Positions 50,501 through 59,361 of a stretch of DNA of 64,000 nt are shown one piece after another. The number at the start of each line of letters is the position of its first letter. Positions within the stretch are counted from its first letter, which is position 1. The notes under the pieces were generated by a model. That model had not been told where the DNA came from, ran no database searches, and saw only the letters and a list, made by a program, of their open reading frames with translations. Position numbers and translations under genes: made by a program. This DNA comes from Stentor roeselii (lineage: Eukaryota > Ciliophora > Heterotrichea > Heterotrichida > Stentoridae), in the NCBI GenBank assembly GCA_006503475.1, contig RSEH01000136.1, positions 1 to 64,000 on the forward strand. The letters are read 5' to 3'.

Positions 50501-51704
50501 AAAGGTTTAATAGTTCTAACTGGGTTGAATTCGATATGATTACATAATACTCATCTATTCCGGAAATAATGTTTATTGTATTGTTGTTTGAATCAAAGGG
50601 AATCGAGGATACCGCTCTTATTGAATTTATACTAAATGTATATATTCTTAGCTCCTTCCAGATGTTTGAGTAAAGGAATAGGTGAGGATTTAGAATCGAA
50701 ATTGAAGCTTCTTCAGGAATTTCAAGTCGAAAAAAAATACTTATTTCTGTGGGTTCATAGTTGAATGTTGCTATTCCTTCAGTGGTTATTATTCCAAAGT
50801 TCGTTAGAGTGTAAAACTTTTTAGGGTTGGGTATTTGGAATTTTAGTGGAGTGCCTATTAATTCCATTGAAATCTTTGTATTTTGGATGTATAGTCCACT
50901 ATTCATCTTGAAAATAATCAAGTTTTTTGTTTGGTCGATAAGGTAAATGTGGTCATAGACTATCATCATATCAACTATTTCAAGAGGAACAATATCAGTC
51001 GAGTTATCTCTAAAAAAGCTACAAATTTGCTGTGTAATAAAAACACTATTATAATTATAATGTCCTACAAAAATCATAGATTTCCCATATAAAGTTCCCC
51101 AAAAGTAAGGAAATGTCAAGTCTTGAACAACAACTTTCAAGTTTTCGACATATCTCAAGTCCCAAATTTTTACTCTATGATAAAATCTCCTTAGTGGCAA
51201 ATATAAGCATAACATTTCATTAACACTAATATTTTTTCCATTAACATTTTCAATCCCATTGATGATAAGGAAAAAGTCAGGAAGATTGACTCCACCTCCG
51301 ATAATTTTCGCATCAATCAAAGAAGTAGTGATATTATCTCCGATATGATAAGGATTTACTTCAACTAAATCAAATAAATAGATGAAGTACTCAAGACCTT
51401 TAGCTATCAAGAACTGGCAACTTTCTCTTTGGATATAAGAGTGAATTACTTTTCCATCTATTTTCGTTGCCTGAGAGTATATGAAAGTGTTTAAAGAGGA
51501 TAGTGAGTAGTTATTTGATAGGTATATAGTTTCTCCTTCGCTTGATTTGATCGAATAGTTTAAGAATGAGCCTTGGAAATAATCATAAAAGTCCAAAGTT
51601 ACACTCTCGTTTATATTGACGTACATTGTTCCGAATTCTTTCAATAAATCTGCTGCTTGACATGGAAGGACTGAAAGAAAAAGATATAACAATAGCTTTT
51701 GCAT
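47547..51704 (-). CDS. Giant type I surface glycoprotein, paralog A
   Basis: A 1385-residue protein. It has a signal peptide (MQKLLLYLFLSVLPCQA), a huge extracellular part and one C-terminal TM (IVIAVVAVLVVFVIVLIVV) with a short basic cytosolic tail (RRKKKDENIQL). The ectodomain is rich in beta-strand patterns, Asn-glycosylation sites and repeats of hydrophobic-aromatic blocks, like a chain of beta-propeller or cadherin-like units. A cadherin-like piece CSTLILEIIDDNN lies near the middle. It shares its whole layout and several local motifs with the gene at 54636-58901: N-terminal G(T/E)(M/I)(Y/F) segment, central VCS(T/D)L block, a KKYGTSHFRMKIGYSN segment near the end. The family was not recognised. 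A receptor or cell-surface coat role is likely. Confidence 0.7.
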   Translation of the reverse strand: MQKLLLYLFLSVLPCQAADLLKEFGTMYVNINESVTLDFYDYFQGSFLNYSIKSSEGETIYLSNNYSLSSLNTFIYSQATKIDGKVIHSYIQRESCQFLIAKGLEYFIYLFDLVEVNPYHIGDNITTSLIDAKIIGGGVNLPDFFLIINGIENVNGKNISVNEMLCLYLPLRRFYHRVKIWDLRYVENLKVVVQDLTFPYFWGTLYGKSMIFVGHYNYNSVFITQQICSFFRDNSTDIVPLEIVDMMIVYDHIYLIDQTKNLIIFKMNSGLYIQNTKISMELIGTPLKFQIPNPKKFYTLTNFGIITTEGIATFNYEPTEISIFFRLEIPEEASISILNPHLFLYSNIWKELRIYTFSINSIRAVSSIPFDSNNNTINIISGIDEYYVIISNSTQLELLNLLFEEPIFLISTSHADTFEITAEDKSSKVCSTLILEIIDDNNQVNLVNYYRKTSKNNTFINYLDSLQQPIYFDLFKIVAGWNLSVEIVKPDENIIDFDIVPQYAYLSDLISMNLSRNYSYGLYEKGLYLLDSQGVYKNEEIVINQTDPINITGGSTLQILYENNIIFYDFVDNSIIINQTILYNCSDLFKSLFDYTFCANDTMLQVYKNAERPTNYTLKDITNGEKIIDITMALSVLNDVEILYILTTKTLYKFIYNGDFIEKISIPANSQFILSCDNLIFAISNSILVYDDSLMLINTILLPGKASAASNIFQTLYLKIDDFLYVFVLINPIVQSFIGKVHIGSCNLLTSTDSVLILCENKADVYFYECQFECRNSYQLNIKSLNYEKEENGVVNLQLKAKVNGSDSFEEIYSNIELIIYSFEIFFEDDELENKEIVNEYNFAYYYSLEKKFRGFDISSVLYVNDSLVQDPDFPIIINNGISNITYNEPENEFIDHDIIRDKNIFLVLLPDSINIYLLSVETVSNSFTFHSKIPSSNYFNSSGYCSTINYISTKSSESLFVLDCTETKTYFTYSKESIFSYEALAKYFIFIIFDFNSFTIINSFKFGVDHKISWINVIPSSSSCFIILFIDIPYDPYYPINNNLVVYSGKWQETVTFEPLTIINFSSMNLKAMLISSADGTFKSSQNCKGSVYLFVSDIFYGIWNVLIEDGKISLMKGVEFTSETIFSVGVCGSMLYSLSNLTYIHSYYIHFHNSLSYQFSYKPFYQENFNLPGSLITCSNYYQPRYLSVYYKSMNNSIYQLRIVDLLSSMYSSYLKFIDFYYNEDYISAKTRFLNENTFTSIGATNASMYIFNISKPSLVIQALSLSQYEKMVKKYGTSHFRMKIGYSNSRTSKNSSEFLVIITQTKYSESSTNFSHNVIVIAVVAVLVVFVIVLIVVFLVYKRFIRRKKKDENIQLINIIDTAAAGRMRFNINYESCISETM

Positions 51705-52210
51705 TTATAGTGTGAGGATTGGTTTAATAAATTTATAATTTGGAAAGTTTTATAGGCATCTCTAAATATATTGAAATGCAAGAGCTAGATATCCCAGTGT
51801 TGAATTAATATTTTGATTTATATATATTATTCATTAAAATTCTTCCAAATAAACACTTTAAAGTACAATTTTTTTAAATTGAATAGCTTGTTTAGACTTT
51901 CAACTATCTGTCAAAGCTTCAGAATGAATTATTCTGATTATTGTAAATATTGGGTATTATATAACTTAACTTGATCATTCCTTTCAATCAACACTACCTC
52001 AAAGTGAAATCCCTAATAATTAAAACCACAATTAAATAAAGCCACTATATCTCACACATAAAAAGAGATCCTAAACCCTAAACCAATAACCAATTCAAAA
52101 ACTCCAACATTTAAATCCACTCCACCCATCCAAAACCAAAAATAAAAAAACCTCCATCCAATCAATCAAAATTCCTAAAAATTCTCATCCATCATCCCAA
52201 TAATCAAAAA
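51705..52210. other. Divergent intergenic region, A+C-rich on the right
   Basis: The spacer between the giant surface-protein gene and the plus-strand gene at 52211. The right ~200 bases are strikingly A+C-rich on the plus strand and include AAACCCTAA at 52073-52081. No frame was seen. Confidence 0.45.
52073..52081 (+). promoter_or_regulatory. Telo-box-like motif AAACCCTAA
   Basis: The second copy of this nonamer in the window, again upstream of a plus-strand gene (130 nt before the 52211 start) within an A+C-rich leader. Its function is a guess. Confidence 0.25.
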
Positions 52211-52813
52211 ATGAGAAGTGGTCTTTACTCAAACTCAATCCAACTCGATTCCATGATATCAGAGAAGCTAAACGACATCTCATCAATTCAAGACCTAAGT
52301 TCGATGTCATCAAATCAGCTAAAAAGCGAGATAAACGCATTACGTTACTTGTTATATCTCGCCAATCAAGACAGACTGGTAAGACTTAATCAGGCTTTGC
52401 GCAATCGTTTATTGAATTCAATCTCGATGACGAACAGCATTTCAGAAAAGGAATCAATTCAAAAGTCAGCGAGTAAAGAATTCGACTATTCTAACTACCA
52501 GTTGGCTTTATATGAAAATACTGGAAATGCTTCTGATATTCACACAGTTGTCAATACCAGCTTGTTTCCTTACTCTTGTGAAAACACTGAAAGAGAGTTC
52601 TCGCCTTTCTCAGGCTCACCTGCTGTTTCACCCAGAGGAGTCGCTGAAAGTGTCCCTACTGCGGTTCTTACTACTGAAATATCTAAGGTTAAAGCAAAGG
52701 GAGTTGAAAACTCCCTGCCGCTTAAGTATTTGAGACAACTTCAGGGAGATGATGATGAAATTCCTTGGGGGTTCACAGATATGCATAGTAGAGACGATTC
52801 AGTTAACTTCTGA
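52211..52813 (+). CDS. Small helical/disordered protein, unknown
   Basis: A 200-residue protein. Residues 10-75 are probably helical (SSNQLKSEINALRYLLYLAN, then QDRLVRLNQALRNRLL); the rest is Ser/Pro-rich and likely disordered (FSPFSGSPAVSPRG). No domain, signal peptide or membrane segment was found. The A+C-rich leader with a telo-box-like motif and a good ATG support it as a gene. It ends in TGA, with TAA two codons later. It is convergent with the RING/PIMT gene, with a C-rich spacer of about 140 nt between them. Confidence 0.6.
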   Translation: MRSGLYSNSIQLDSMISEKLNDISSIQDLSSMSSNQLKSEINALRYLLYLANQDRLVRLNQALRNRLLNSISMTNSISEKESIQKSASKEFDYSNYQLALYENTGNASDIHTVVNTSLFPYSCENTEREFSPFSGSPAVSPRGVAESVPTAVLTTEISKVKAKGVENSLPLKYLRQLQGDDDEIPWGFTDMHSRDDSVNF

Positions 52814-52956
52814 AGGTAATTTATGATATTTTATAAACCATCAGCCAAACTTGATCCTCCGAAAGCCAACCCCTAAAACACTAAACCTAATCCTTACCCT
52901 TCCTTACCCCTCCCAAACCTTCCCCAATTCCATCCACCAAATAAAACTTAAAATTA

Positions 52957-54597
52957 CTAAGAACCCGGGCACTGTTTTTCACGATCAGTAAGAGGTGCAT
53001 AGCAGACATTGAAACAATTGGCATAATCCATACTTCCATCCATTTTTTTCCTTCCAACAGTGATATGCTGAACACTCGAAATCTGTCCGACAGGAGCAAT
53101 GATGACTCCTCCAAATGCAAGTTGATTGATCAATGCCTTAGGAATCTCAGGGGTAGAAGCTCCAACATGAATAACATCAAAAGGTGCGAATTCAGGTAAA
53201 CCATTCCTTCCATCACCATGAACCATTCGAATAGAAATATTTTCCCCATTGACAAGTTCAGGATTAGAATTGTTGATATTTTCAATAGCGATGTTGATGA
53301 GTTCTTCAATGTGGTCCAAGCCGAAGACACTTCCACTGCCGATCATCTTCGCAAGGCAAAGCGTGAGGTACCCGCTGCCAGACCCCACGTCTAAAACCTT
53401 TATGCCCGGCTTGAGGTAGTCTTCGAGAAGTCGTAAAGTGTGGGCATGCATGTGGGGAGCTGATATCGTCGTCGAGTAACCAATCTTCTGTGGACGGTCC
53501 TCGTATGGACGTGATTCTTTAGGCATGAATAGCTTTCGGTCTGTTGACTCGAGAATTGAACGGATTTTTGAAGACATCTCGATACCGTCATCTAGAAGTT
53601 GTTGAACGAGATCTAATTGCTCCCTGCTTATTGACTCTGATATTGAAGAAGGTGGGCAAAGGGAAAGTTTTAAAGAGTCTTCGAATTTTTTTTGGATTGG
53701 GAGATTTGGGTCAGGTTGGTTTGGAGGAGTAGGGGATTCTAGTGGGAGTAGGGATATCAGGATTTCTTTTGGGTTTATTTGGATTTTGAAATCGACCTCT
53801 GAGAGGGTTGTGATTAGGTCTGTTATTTCGGGTTGTTTTGTTTCGAATGAAAGGTCTATCTGGTTAGTTTCTTGGTAGGCTTTATACCTGGCAGAGCTTG
53901 CTAGTTTTCCAATTTTCTTTTTGGTTTGATTAAATTCTTGGATAGTTTTTTGATTTCTGATAATAACTTCATCACACTCCTCCACAACTTTTTGTATTTT
54001 TCTTGCCACTGAGTTGAATTTCCCGTTTAAGTCGCTTATGAACTCTTTTCTCTTATTATTGATCATGTCAACAATTACATCAAAACTTTTATTAATATTC
54101 TCCAGTTCATTATTCTTTTTCACCTCCATAATTTCAAAAAATTTTGAGACCTGTTCCCTTTCTTTTTGCGATCTTTCTAAATTCATCTTAGCAGTATCAA
54201 CTTTAGAAGCTAGGTCCTTATCAGTTCCTAAAGTGATGACTTCATCATCAATATTGTAGAAATCATGAAATTTATGCATAGTGACACATTTTAGACAGAA
54301 AGGCGAGTTGTCTGTTAAACAAAAGAAAATCGATTCAAATCCTGGATGACCCGAGCAAGGAACAGTAGGACCAGCGTTAGTATTAGTAAGATACTGACAC
54401 ACGATGATGTTTCTTTTCATAATTGACATCTCACGGTAGTCCAGACCTCTGCATAACGGGCAATGAAGGGCTCCCATTCGTCTTTCTGAGCTTTGGATGC
54501 AACTGGAGCACAAGGTGTGCCCACAGTGGAGAATCAAAGGCACTTGGTGAATTGAGTTGAAGTCATGGAAGCATATCGGGCAGGATAGAGACTCCAT
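52957..54597 (-). CDS. TRIM-like (RING, B-box, coiled coil) protein fused to isoaspartyl methyltransferase
   Basis: A single uninterrupted 546-codon frame. The RING at 6-49 has C6, C9, C25, H27, C30, C33, C46 and C49. A canonical B-box2 at 81-111 has C81, H84, C93, D96, C101, C104, H108 and H111. A coiled coil spans about 125-245. Residues ~325-546 are a complete protein-L-isoaspartate O-methyltransferase: ISAPHMHAHTLRLLEDYL, SAM motif I VLDVGSGSGYLT (401-412), GLDHIEELI, HGDGRNGLPEFAPFDVIHVG, APVG and YAPLTDREKQ, all close to human PCMT1. The enzyme part should repair isoaspartyl residues, while the RING part should recruit an E2. The pair suggests that damaged proteins are either repaired or ubiquitinated. 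The RING resembles that of the gene at 14492. The stop is TAG. Confidence 0.92.
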   Translation of the reverse strand: MESLSCPICFHDFNSIHQVPLILHCGHTLCSSCIQSSERRMGALHCPLCRGLDYREMSIMKRNIIVCQYLTNTNAGPTVPCSGHPGFESIFFCLTDNSPFCLKCVTMHKFHDFYNIDDEVITLGTDKDLASKVDTAKMNLERSQKEREQVSKFFEIMEVKKNNELENINKSFDVIVDMINNKRKEFISDLNGKFNSVARKIQKVVEECDEVIIRNQKTIQEFNQTKKKIGKLASSARYKAYQETNQIDLSFETKQPEITDLITTLSEVDFKIQINPKEILISLLPLESPTPPNQPDPNLPIQKKFEDSLKLSLCPPSSISESISREQLDLVQQLLDDGIEMSSKIRSILESTDRKLFMPKESRPYEDRPQKIGYSTTISAPHMHAHTLRLLEDYLKPGIKVLDVGSGSGYLTLCLAKMIGSGSVFGLDHIEELINIAIENINNSNPELVNGENISIRMVHGDGRNGLPEFAPFDVIHVGASTPEIPKALINQLAFGGVIIAPVGQISSVQHITVGRKKMDGSMDYANCFNVCYAPLTDREKQCPGS

Positions 54598-54635
54598 TTA
54601 TACTATTATTGATTTTTGGATTAGATGATGTTGGG

Positions 54636-57600
54636 TTATCTGGTATTTAGGTTCTTGATACCCGAGTACTTCTGGAGGTTTGATTTAAACATTTGAAGCT
54701 TTACCACCCTAGGGTGCATATCAATAGGAATAGTTTTCGATTTTTTTTTAAAAATTTTTTTATATGCTAAGACAGTGATAAAAATAATAAGCGGTATAAA
54801 TACTCCTGGAATTAGTAAATAGTAATAATTGAATATATTTTTATTTTTGCTATTTGATTGAAATCTCTGAGGACCAGATCTAATCAAAATGATGGGTGAA
54901 GAATTGATTGTGTTACCTAAATGCTGAAGTTGGATAACCATTTCAAATTCATTTTTCGAGTATTTTTTTATCATGTTTGAGTAGTTCTTTTTGCTCATAA
55001 CCGGAAATAAAAGTGTTGCTGGACTAAGAAAAAGAACTGACATTGCCAGGTTATTGTTATTTAAATAGATCAAAAAACTATCATTGAGGAAAAGACTTTT
55101 GGTCTTTTTAATCAAACAGTCTGTGCAGTAAATATCAATATCTGACATAACTGATGAATTAAAAGTCGACTTCCAACTAATTATTCGTAGTTTATAGTGA
55201 GAATTTGATGTCGAATTCTTTAGTAAATAGCTGGTGTATGAAGGGAAGTAATAGTTGGAGCAGGAGATTGATGAACTGATCCCTGAAAACTCATCAAGAG
55301 GACTTGCAGGGTGAGTATTGTAAAGTTGTAAATATATGTCCTCTATTGAAAATGTTACAAAGTAAGTCTTTGATGTTGTCACGAACAATAAAGTTCCACA
55401 AACTGATACAGAAGTTGGAGTATCTTGGTAAAAAGGGACATTTTGGATAATTGAAACTTGGAAATTATTTACTTTCAATACCCTTATTCCGAAATAAGCA
55501 TCAGCTGCGTAAAGAATGATAACTTCTTGGTTATATAGTTCAGTTGCCTGCTGGTAAATTCCGGCAATACTATGCGCAAAGAACTTCGGCAGCATCAATG
55601 AGTAAAAATCAATACAATTATATAGCGTTAAGAAATAAGCTCCAGGGTGAAACCAAACCCCTTTATACAAATAAATATAATTATTTCTGACCCCGATTAT
55701 AGGAGTTCCAATGACTATCAAGAAGTGTTTCAAATCAGCATTAATAACCTGTACAAAGCTGACATTATAACTGATTTCACAAGAAAGAGACAAATCAATA
55801 GTATGATTAACCAAGTCATACTGAAACAACACGATATTTGTCGAAGATTCATTAACTTGCAAAACCTGCCCATCATAATAATCTTCATACAAAAAGTACT
55901 CCGAACAAATACTAACAAATAAACAATGATCATTAGTTCTCGAAACCTGCTGAATATATTGACAAGTCCCATTAAAAATCTCAGTAATATAAAAAAAATA
56001 CGAAGGACTCAAATTCTTAACATGAGAAAAGTTAAATCCTTGAATTTTATCAAAAACCAGCAACTTTTCAATTGTCAAGACTAAAACAAGGTCTGATTGT
56101 TCAACAATAACAAAGTCAAGAATCGTCTCTGATGATTTAAACTCATTCGTTTTCGTCACTCGGTCAATCATTATAACTGGAGAGGTCAAGATCTCAGAAG
56201 GGTCGCTGAGGTTGACTTTCTGATTATTGATAAGAAGGGTAGAATTAAGATTATAACCATTTATCAGGTACTCCAGTGAAACTGAACTTTGCTCGTTGTA
56301 AGCGATTCCTAATGTTTTTGGGTAACTTTCTGGGTCAAAAAAAGTAGCTGCTGCGTAAGTGAAGATTTGGAATGTCAAGTCGAGTGTCACCTGGGAAGAC
56401 TTTGATTTGATCATCACTGGAACTTTCATTTCGTAGTTGCCTTGATTTACTGATGAAATGTTGGAAAGTGTAAAGTAAACAATACTTGGACTTAAACATG
56501 TTGGAGGACATGTTGTTCGGATTAGTTCAATTGTGAAAGGGCAGAGAAGGAGGTAGAAATTGAACTGGTATCCTGACATTAGGCAGTCTGAGGTTGATAT
56601 GGTTAATGGATTTTCTCCGATTTCAGGAGCCTCGATGTCATAAACTAGGATTTGTTTGTCATATTGTAAAGAAAGGATGTTTATTACCATTTTCACACTC
56701 AAATAATTCGGATCTATTTTTATTTGCTTTATCTGCATTGTCATCATTAGGTCGTAAACACTGAGATATTCACCTCCCAAAATGCAAACTATTCTAGAAT
56801 ATGCGAAAACTCGATGAGCTTCAACATATAATTGATTTACTTTTACTAGTTCTTGATCGTTTAGCTCAAAGGTTATAATAGAATTTTTGGTTAATACAAA
56901 CACATAAAAAAAGTTAAAATACGGACTTTGTGTAATTGTAAAATCAATGATCGTTTCATTAATAATTGAATACTGGCTGAAACTTGTAAAACTTGTGATC
57001 AAAAACAAGTTATTTTGAGAAGCGCACATAACAAGTTCATCAACAATCCGAAGATAGAGACAATTATCAGGCAATATAAGTATCGTTGAATTTTCGATAA
57101 ACCCAGAATAAAAAAGTAAAAATCCTGGATAAAGAATAACTATTTCCTTACTAATATGATTTTTGGCATTCAAATCCAAAGCATCAGGAAAATCATTCAA
57201 AAGAGTGAAGTTAACATAAACAAATCCAAAGTTATCAATCAAATAATAATCAAACCCATAATACCCTCCATTCACATACTCATTGTAACTCGTAATCTTG
57301 GGCAACCTCGTGAGCACATCATACTCCTGAGTATAAAAACTGAAATATTCATCACTAGCATTATCGAAAATATAATGAATATTAGATCCGATCATATAAT
57401 TTTCCGCATAAAAAGCTATAAACACCTTTTCAGTATAAAAATAAACTTCAATATCAGTCCCAGTCAGATTTCTATATCGATTTAAAATCAAAGGACCTGT
57501 CGAGTTCGTGATGTTTATAGTCAAGTCACTGCATACCTCGCTTTTCGCATTTTTTCCGCAAAACTTCACTATTGAAGAATTTTCACTTTTGACCTGAAAG

Positions 57601-58901
57601 TAAAAACTCGCAATTGACAAAGACAAAAGATTCACTCCTGAAACATCTTGGATCATTAAGTAATATTTTTCGTTGAAGTCAGGAACTACCAGCCAAGGGC
57701 AAGGAAAAGAAAGGTCAGGCATCAGTGATTTTAAAGACACTTGAAAGATCAGCTCACTGTGATAAGAAAAAATCATAAAAATGCAAAAAATTAAGTCATC
57801 TCCTGAAGTGTAAGAGGAAAAAAAGTAAGGATAAATACTTTGACTTAATGTTAAATTTTCAGAAGAATGATTGTTTATAAGAGCGAACTCATTTGAGTTA
57901 TAATTTATGCCGTATATTATGATAGTCTTCTCAGTTATAACAGGCAGTAATTCATTTTCCAGTGAATTTTCGTAAATCACTCCGAATCTTTGAAGTACTC
58001 CGAAGTTGGTCATGTTATTCACCCCGTTTTCAACGAAAGTTCCATTATCATAATCATATATAAAAGTCGCTATGAAATTAGGATGATTCATGATTAGCAA
58101 AGACCCTCCCTGAATAACTAAATCGATTGGCATCGGCTTGTTTTCAACAAAAGAATCATTGATGAATAAATAATAAGTATGAATCAACTGCACAATCTTC
58201 AAAAGTACTGGGTCGTCCATCTCATAAATAATAATAAATCCTCCTTTATGATAATATTCACTGATCACGCCAACAGCTAAACAGTCTAACTGACTATGTC
58301 CAAGAGTGACAAAATCATGATACTTAAAATCCCAGCTTCCTTCACTTTTTCTGAGATTGTCTAAATTCAAGTTGAAAAAAAGTATTTCAAAAGATTCGAA
58401 CTCATAAAATTCTGGAGATTTATAAACTTCAGGACATATCAAACATTTGATTATCTCGACCTTAGCTACTAAAATAATCACCCAAGACCTTGTTTTCACT
58501 ACTTGAATAATTTTCCCTTCGATAAGAACTTCTAATATTGAATACTCTCGTATCAGCTCAATAGTTCCTGATGTAGGAGAAAGTTGATAAATCCAAAGAT
58601 TGGTATCATTGTAGAATATGAATTTATTTGAGTTATTCTGGAACCAGATAGGAAATCTGGTCGATGCTGAATTGTTTCCTCCTGGAGTGGAATAGAAAGA
58701 TGTAGGGAATAATTTTGTCTCATTGTTGAAAAAGATCACTGGACCTGGGGATTCAAAAAAGACTGAAAAATTTTGGCCTTCTCCGGAGAAGTAAGTCAAG
58801 ATGTTGTCTGTGTAGATCTCGTTTGGTCTTAAGAAGATCTCTCCCAATGGATTCTGTAGTGATGTTGAAATCGCTTGGGAAAAGAGTAGGAGAAAAAACA
58901 T
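54636..58901 (-). CDS. Giant type I surface glycoprotein, paralog B
   Basis: A 1421-residue protein. The signal peptide is MFFLLLFSQAIST, and the single C-terminal TM is LLIPGVFIPLIIFITVLAY followed by KKIFKKKSK. The ectodomain is very rich in aromatic and beta-branched residues and in N-glycosylation sites, with few cysteines (a CPPTC pair near the middle). It aligns in layout with paralog A at 47547-51704: similar length, signal-TM topology, the VCSDLTINITNS block (compare CSTLILEI in A), FPVMSKKNYSNMIKKYSKNE near the TM (compare YEKMVKKYGTSHFRMKI) and a short basic tail. The two are separated by two other genes. The function is unknown; ciliate surface or adhesion protein is the best guess. 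Confidence 0.7.
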   Translation of the reverse strand: MFFLLLFSQAISTSLQNPLGEIFLRPNEIYTDNILTYFSGEGQNFSVFFESPGPVIFFNNETKLFPTSFYSTPGGNNSASTRFPIWFQNNSNKFIFYNDTNLWIYQLSPTSGTIELIREYSILEVLIEGKIIQVVKTRSWVIILVAKVEIIKCLICPEVYKSPEFYEFESFEILFFNLNLDNLRKSEGSWDFKYHDFVTLGHSQLDCLAVGVISEYYHKGGFIIIYEMDDPVLLKIVQLIHTYYLFINDSFVENKPMPIDLVIQGGSLLIMNHPNFIATFIYDYDNGTFVENGVNNMTNFGVLQRFGVIYENSLENELLPVITEKTIIIYGINYNSNEFALINNHSSENLTLSQSIYPYFFSSYTSGDDLIFCIFMIFSYHSELIFQVSLKSLMPDLSFPCPWLVVPDFNEKYYLMIQDVSGVNLLSLSIASFYFQVKSENSSIVKFCGKNAKSEVCSDLTINITNSTGPLILNRYRNLTGTDIEVYFYTEKVFIAFYAENYMIGSNIHYIFDNASDEYFSFYTQEYDVLTRLPKITSYNEYVNGGYYGFDYYLIDNFGFVYVNFTLLNDFPDALDLNAKNHISKEIVILYPGFLLFYSGFIENSTILILPDNCLYLRIVDELVMCASQNNLFLITSFTSFSQYSIINETIIDFTITQSPYFNFFYVFVLTKNSIITFELNDQELVKVNQLYVEAHRVFAYSRIVCILGGEYLSVYDLMMTMQIKQIKIDPNYLSVKMVINILSLQYDKQILVYDIEAPEIGENPLTISTSDCLMSGYQFNFYLLLCPFTIELIRTTCPPTCLSPSIVYFTLSNISSVNQGNYEMKVPVMIKSKSSQVTLDLTFQIFTYAAATFFDPESYPKTLGIAYNEQSSVSLEYLINGYNLNSTLLINNQKVNLSDPSEILTSPVIMIDRVTKTNEFKSSETILDFVIVEQSDLVLVLTIEKLLVFDKIQGFNFSHVKNLSPSYFFYITEIFNGTCQYIQQVSRTNDHCLFVSICSEYFLYEDYYDGQVLQVNESSTNIVLFQYDLVNHTIDLSLSCEISYNVSFVQVINADLKHFLIVIGTPIIGVRNNYIYLYKGVWFHPGAYFLTLYNCIDFYSLMLPKFFAHSIAGIYQQATELYNQEVIILYAADAYFGIRVLKVNNFQVSIIQNVPFYQDTPTSVSVCGTLLFVTTSKTYFVTFSIEDIYLQLYNTHPASPLDEFSGISSSISCSNYYFPSYTSYLLKNSTSNSHYKLRIISWKSTFNSSVMSDIDIYCTDCLIKKTKSLFLNDSFLIYLNNNNLAMSVLFLSPATLLFPVMSKKNYSNMIKKYSKNEFEMVIQLQHLGNTINSSPIILIRSGPQRFQSNSKNKNIFNYYYLLIPGVFIPLIIFITVLAYKKIFKKKSKTIPIDMHPRVVKLQMFKSNLQKYSGIKNLNTR

Positions 58902-59361
58902 TTATGGATTTCGAAAATCTTCATCTAGATTTTGATTGAATAGACTTAGAGGAGGTTTAGGGATATTCGCAAATTTTAGAATTTTTGTAAACTTAGTGGG
59001 GTTGTTGTGGAGGAGGATGATTAAGTTTTTTATCGAGAAATGCTTTCTACAGTGAGCACCATCGAGACCGAAAGTTGGTCTACACAATGAAGCTACACAC
59101 TTCAATTTAATATCGCTCACCTTGAAAAAAATCTGTTAAAAGGAGTCATCAGGTCTAAACTTTGACTTAAAGGCTAGATTCTTAAGTTAAAATATAATTC
59201 TCTAATCTCTTTAAACTTTAATTCGCATCTTTCTAAGTAAAATCTTTGATATTTGAGCATCTTCATCACTTGACTGTTCATTATCTTAATTTTCTTGTAA
59301 TTTTCCATTAGAAACTATTGATAAACCTGTAAGCATAATTAAATCGATAATAACTATTATT
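58902..59361. other. Intergenic; one doubtful small frame
   Basis: A 72-codon minus-strand frame (59120-58902) ends exactly before the ATG of paralog B. It includes an inverted repeat (AGACC / GGTCT near 59075) and reads MSDIKLKCVASLCRPTFG at its start. There is no domain; it could be an upstream leader frame, a tiny gene or chance. The rest is AT-rich and empty. Confidence 0.25.

Noticed and set aside
58902-59120. 72-codon frame ending directly before the paralog B start codon, with a small inverted repeat that could suggest an RNA gene
   Set aside because: No domain and no match to snRNA, SRP or 5S patterns that I know; kept only as a note in the intergenic entry.
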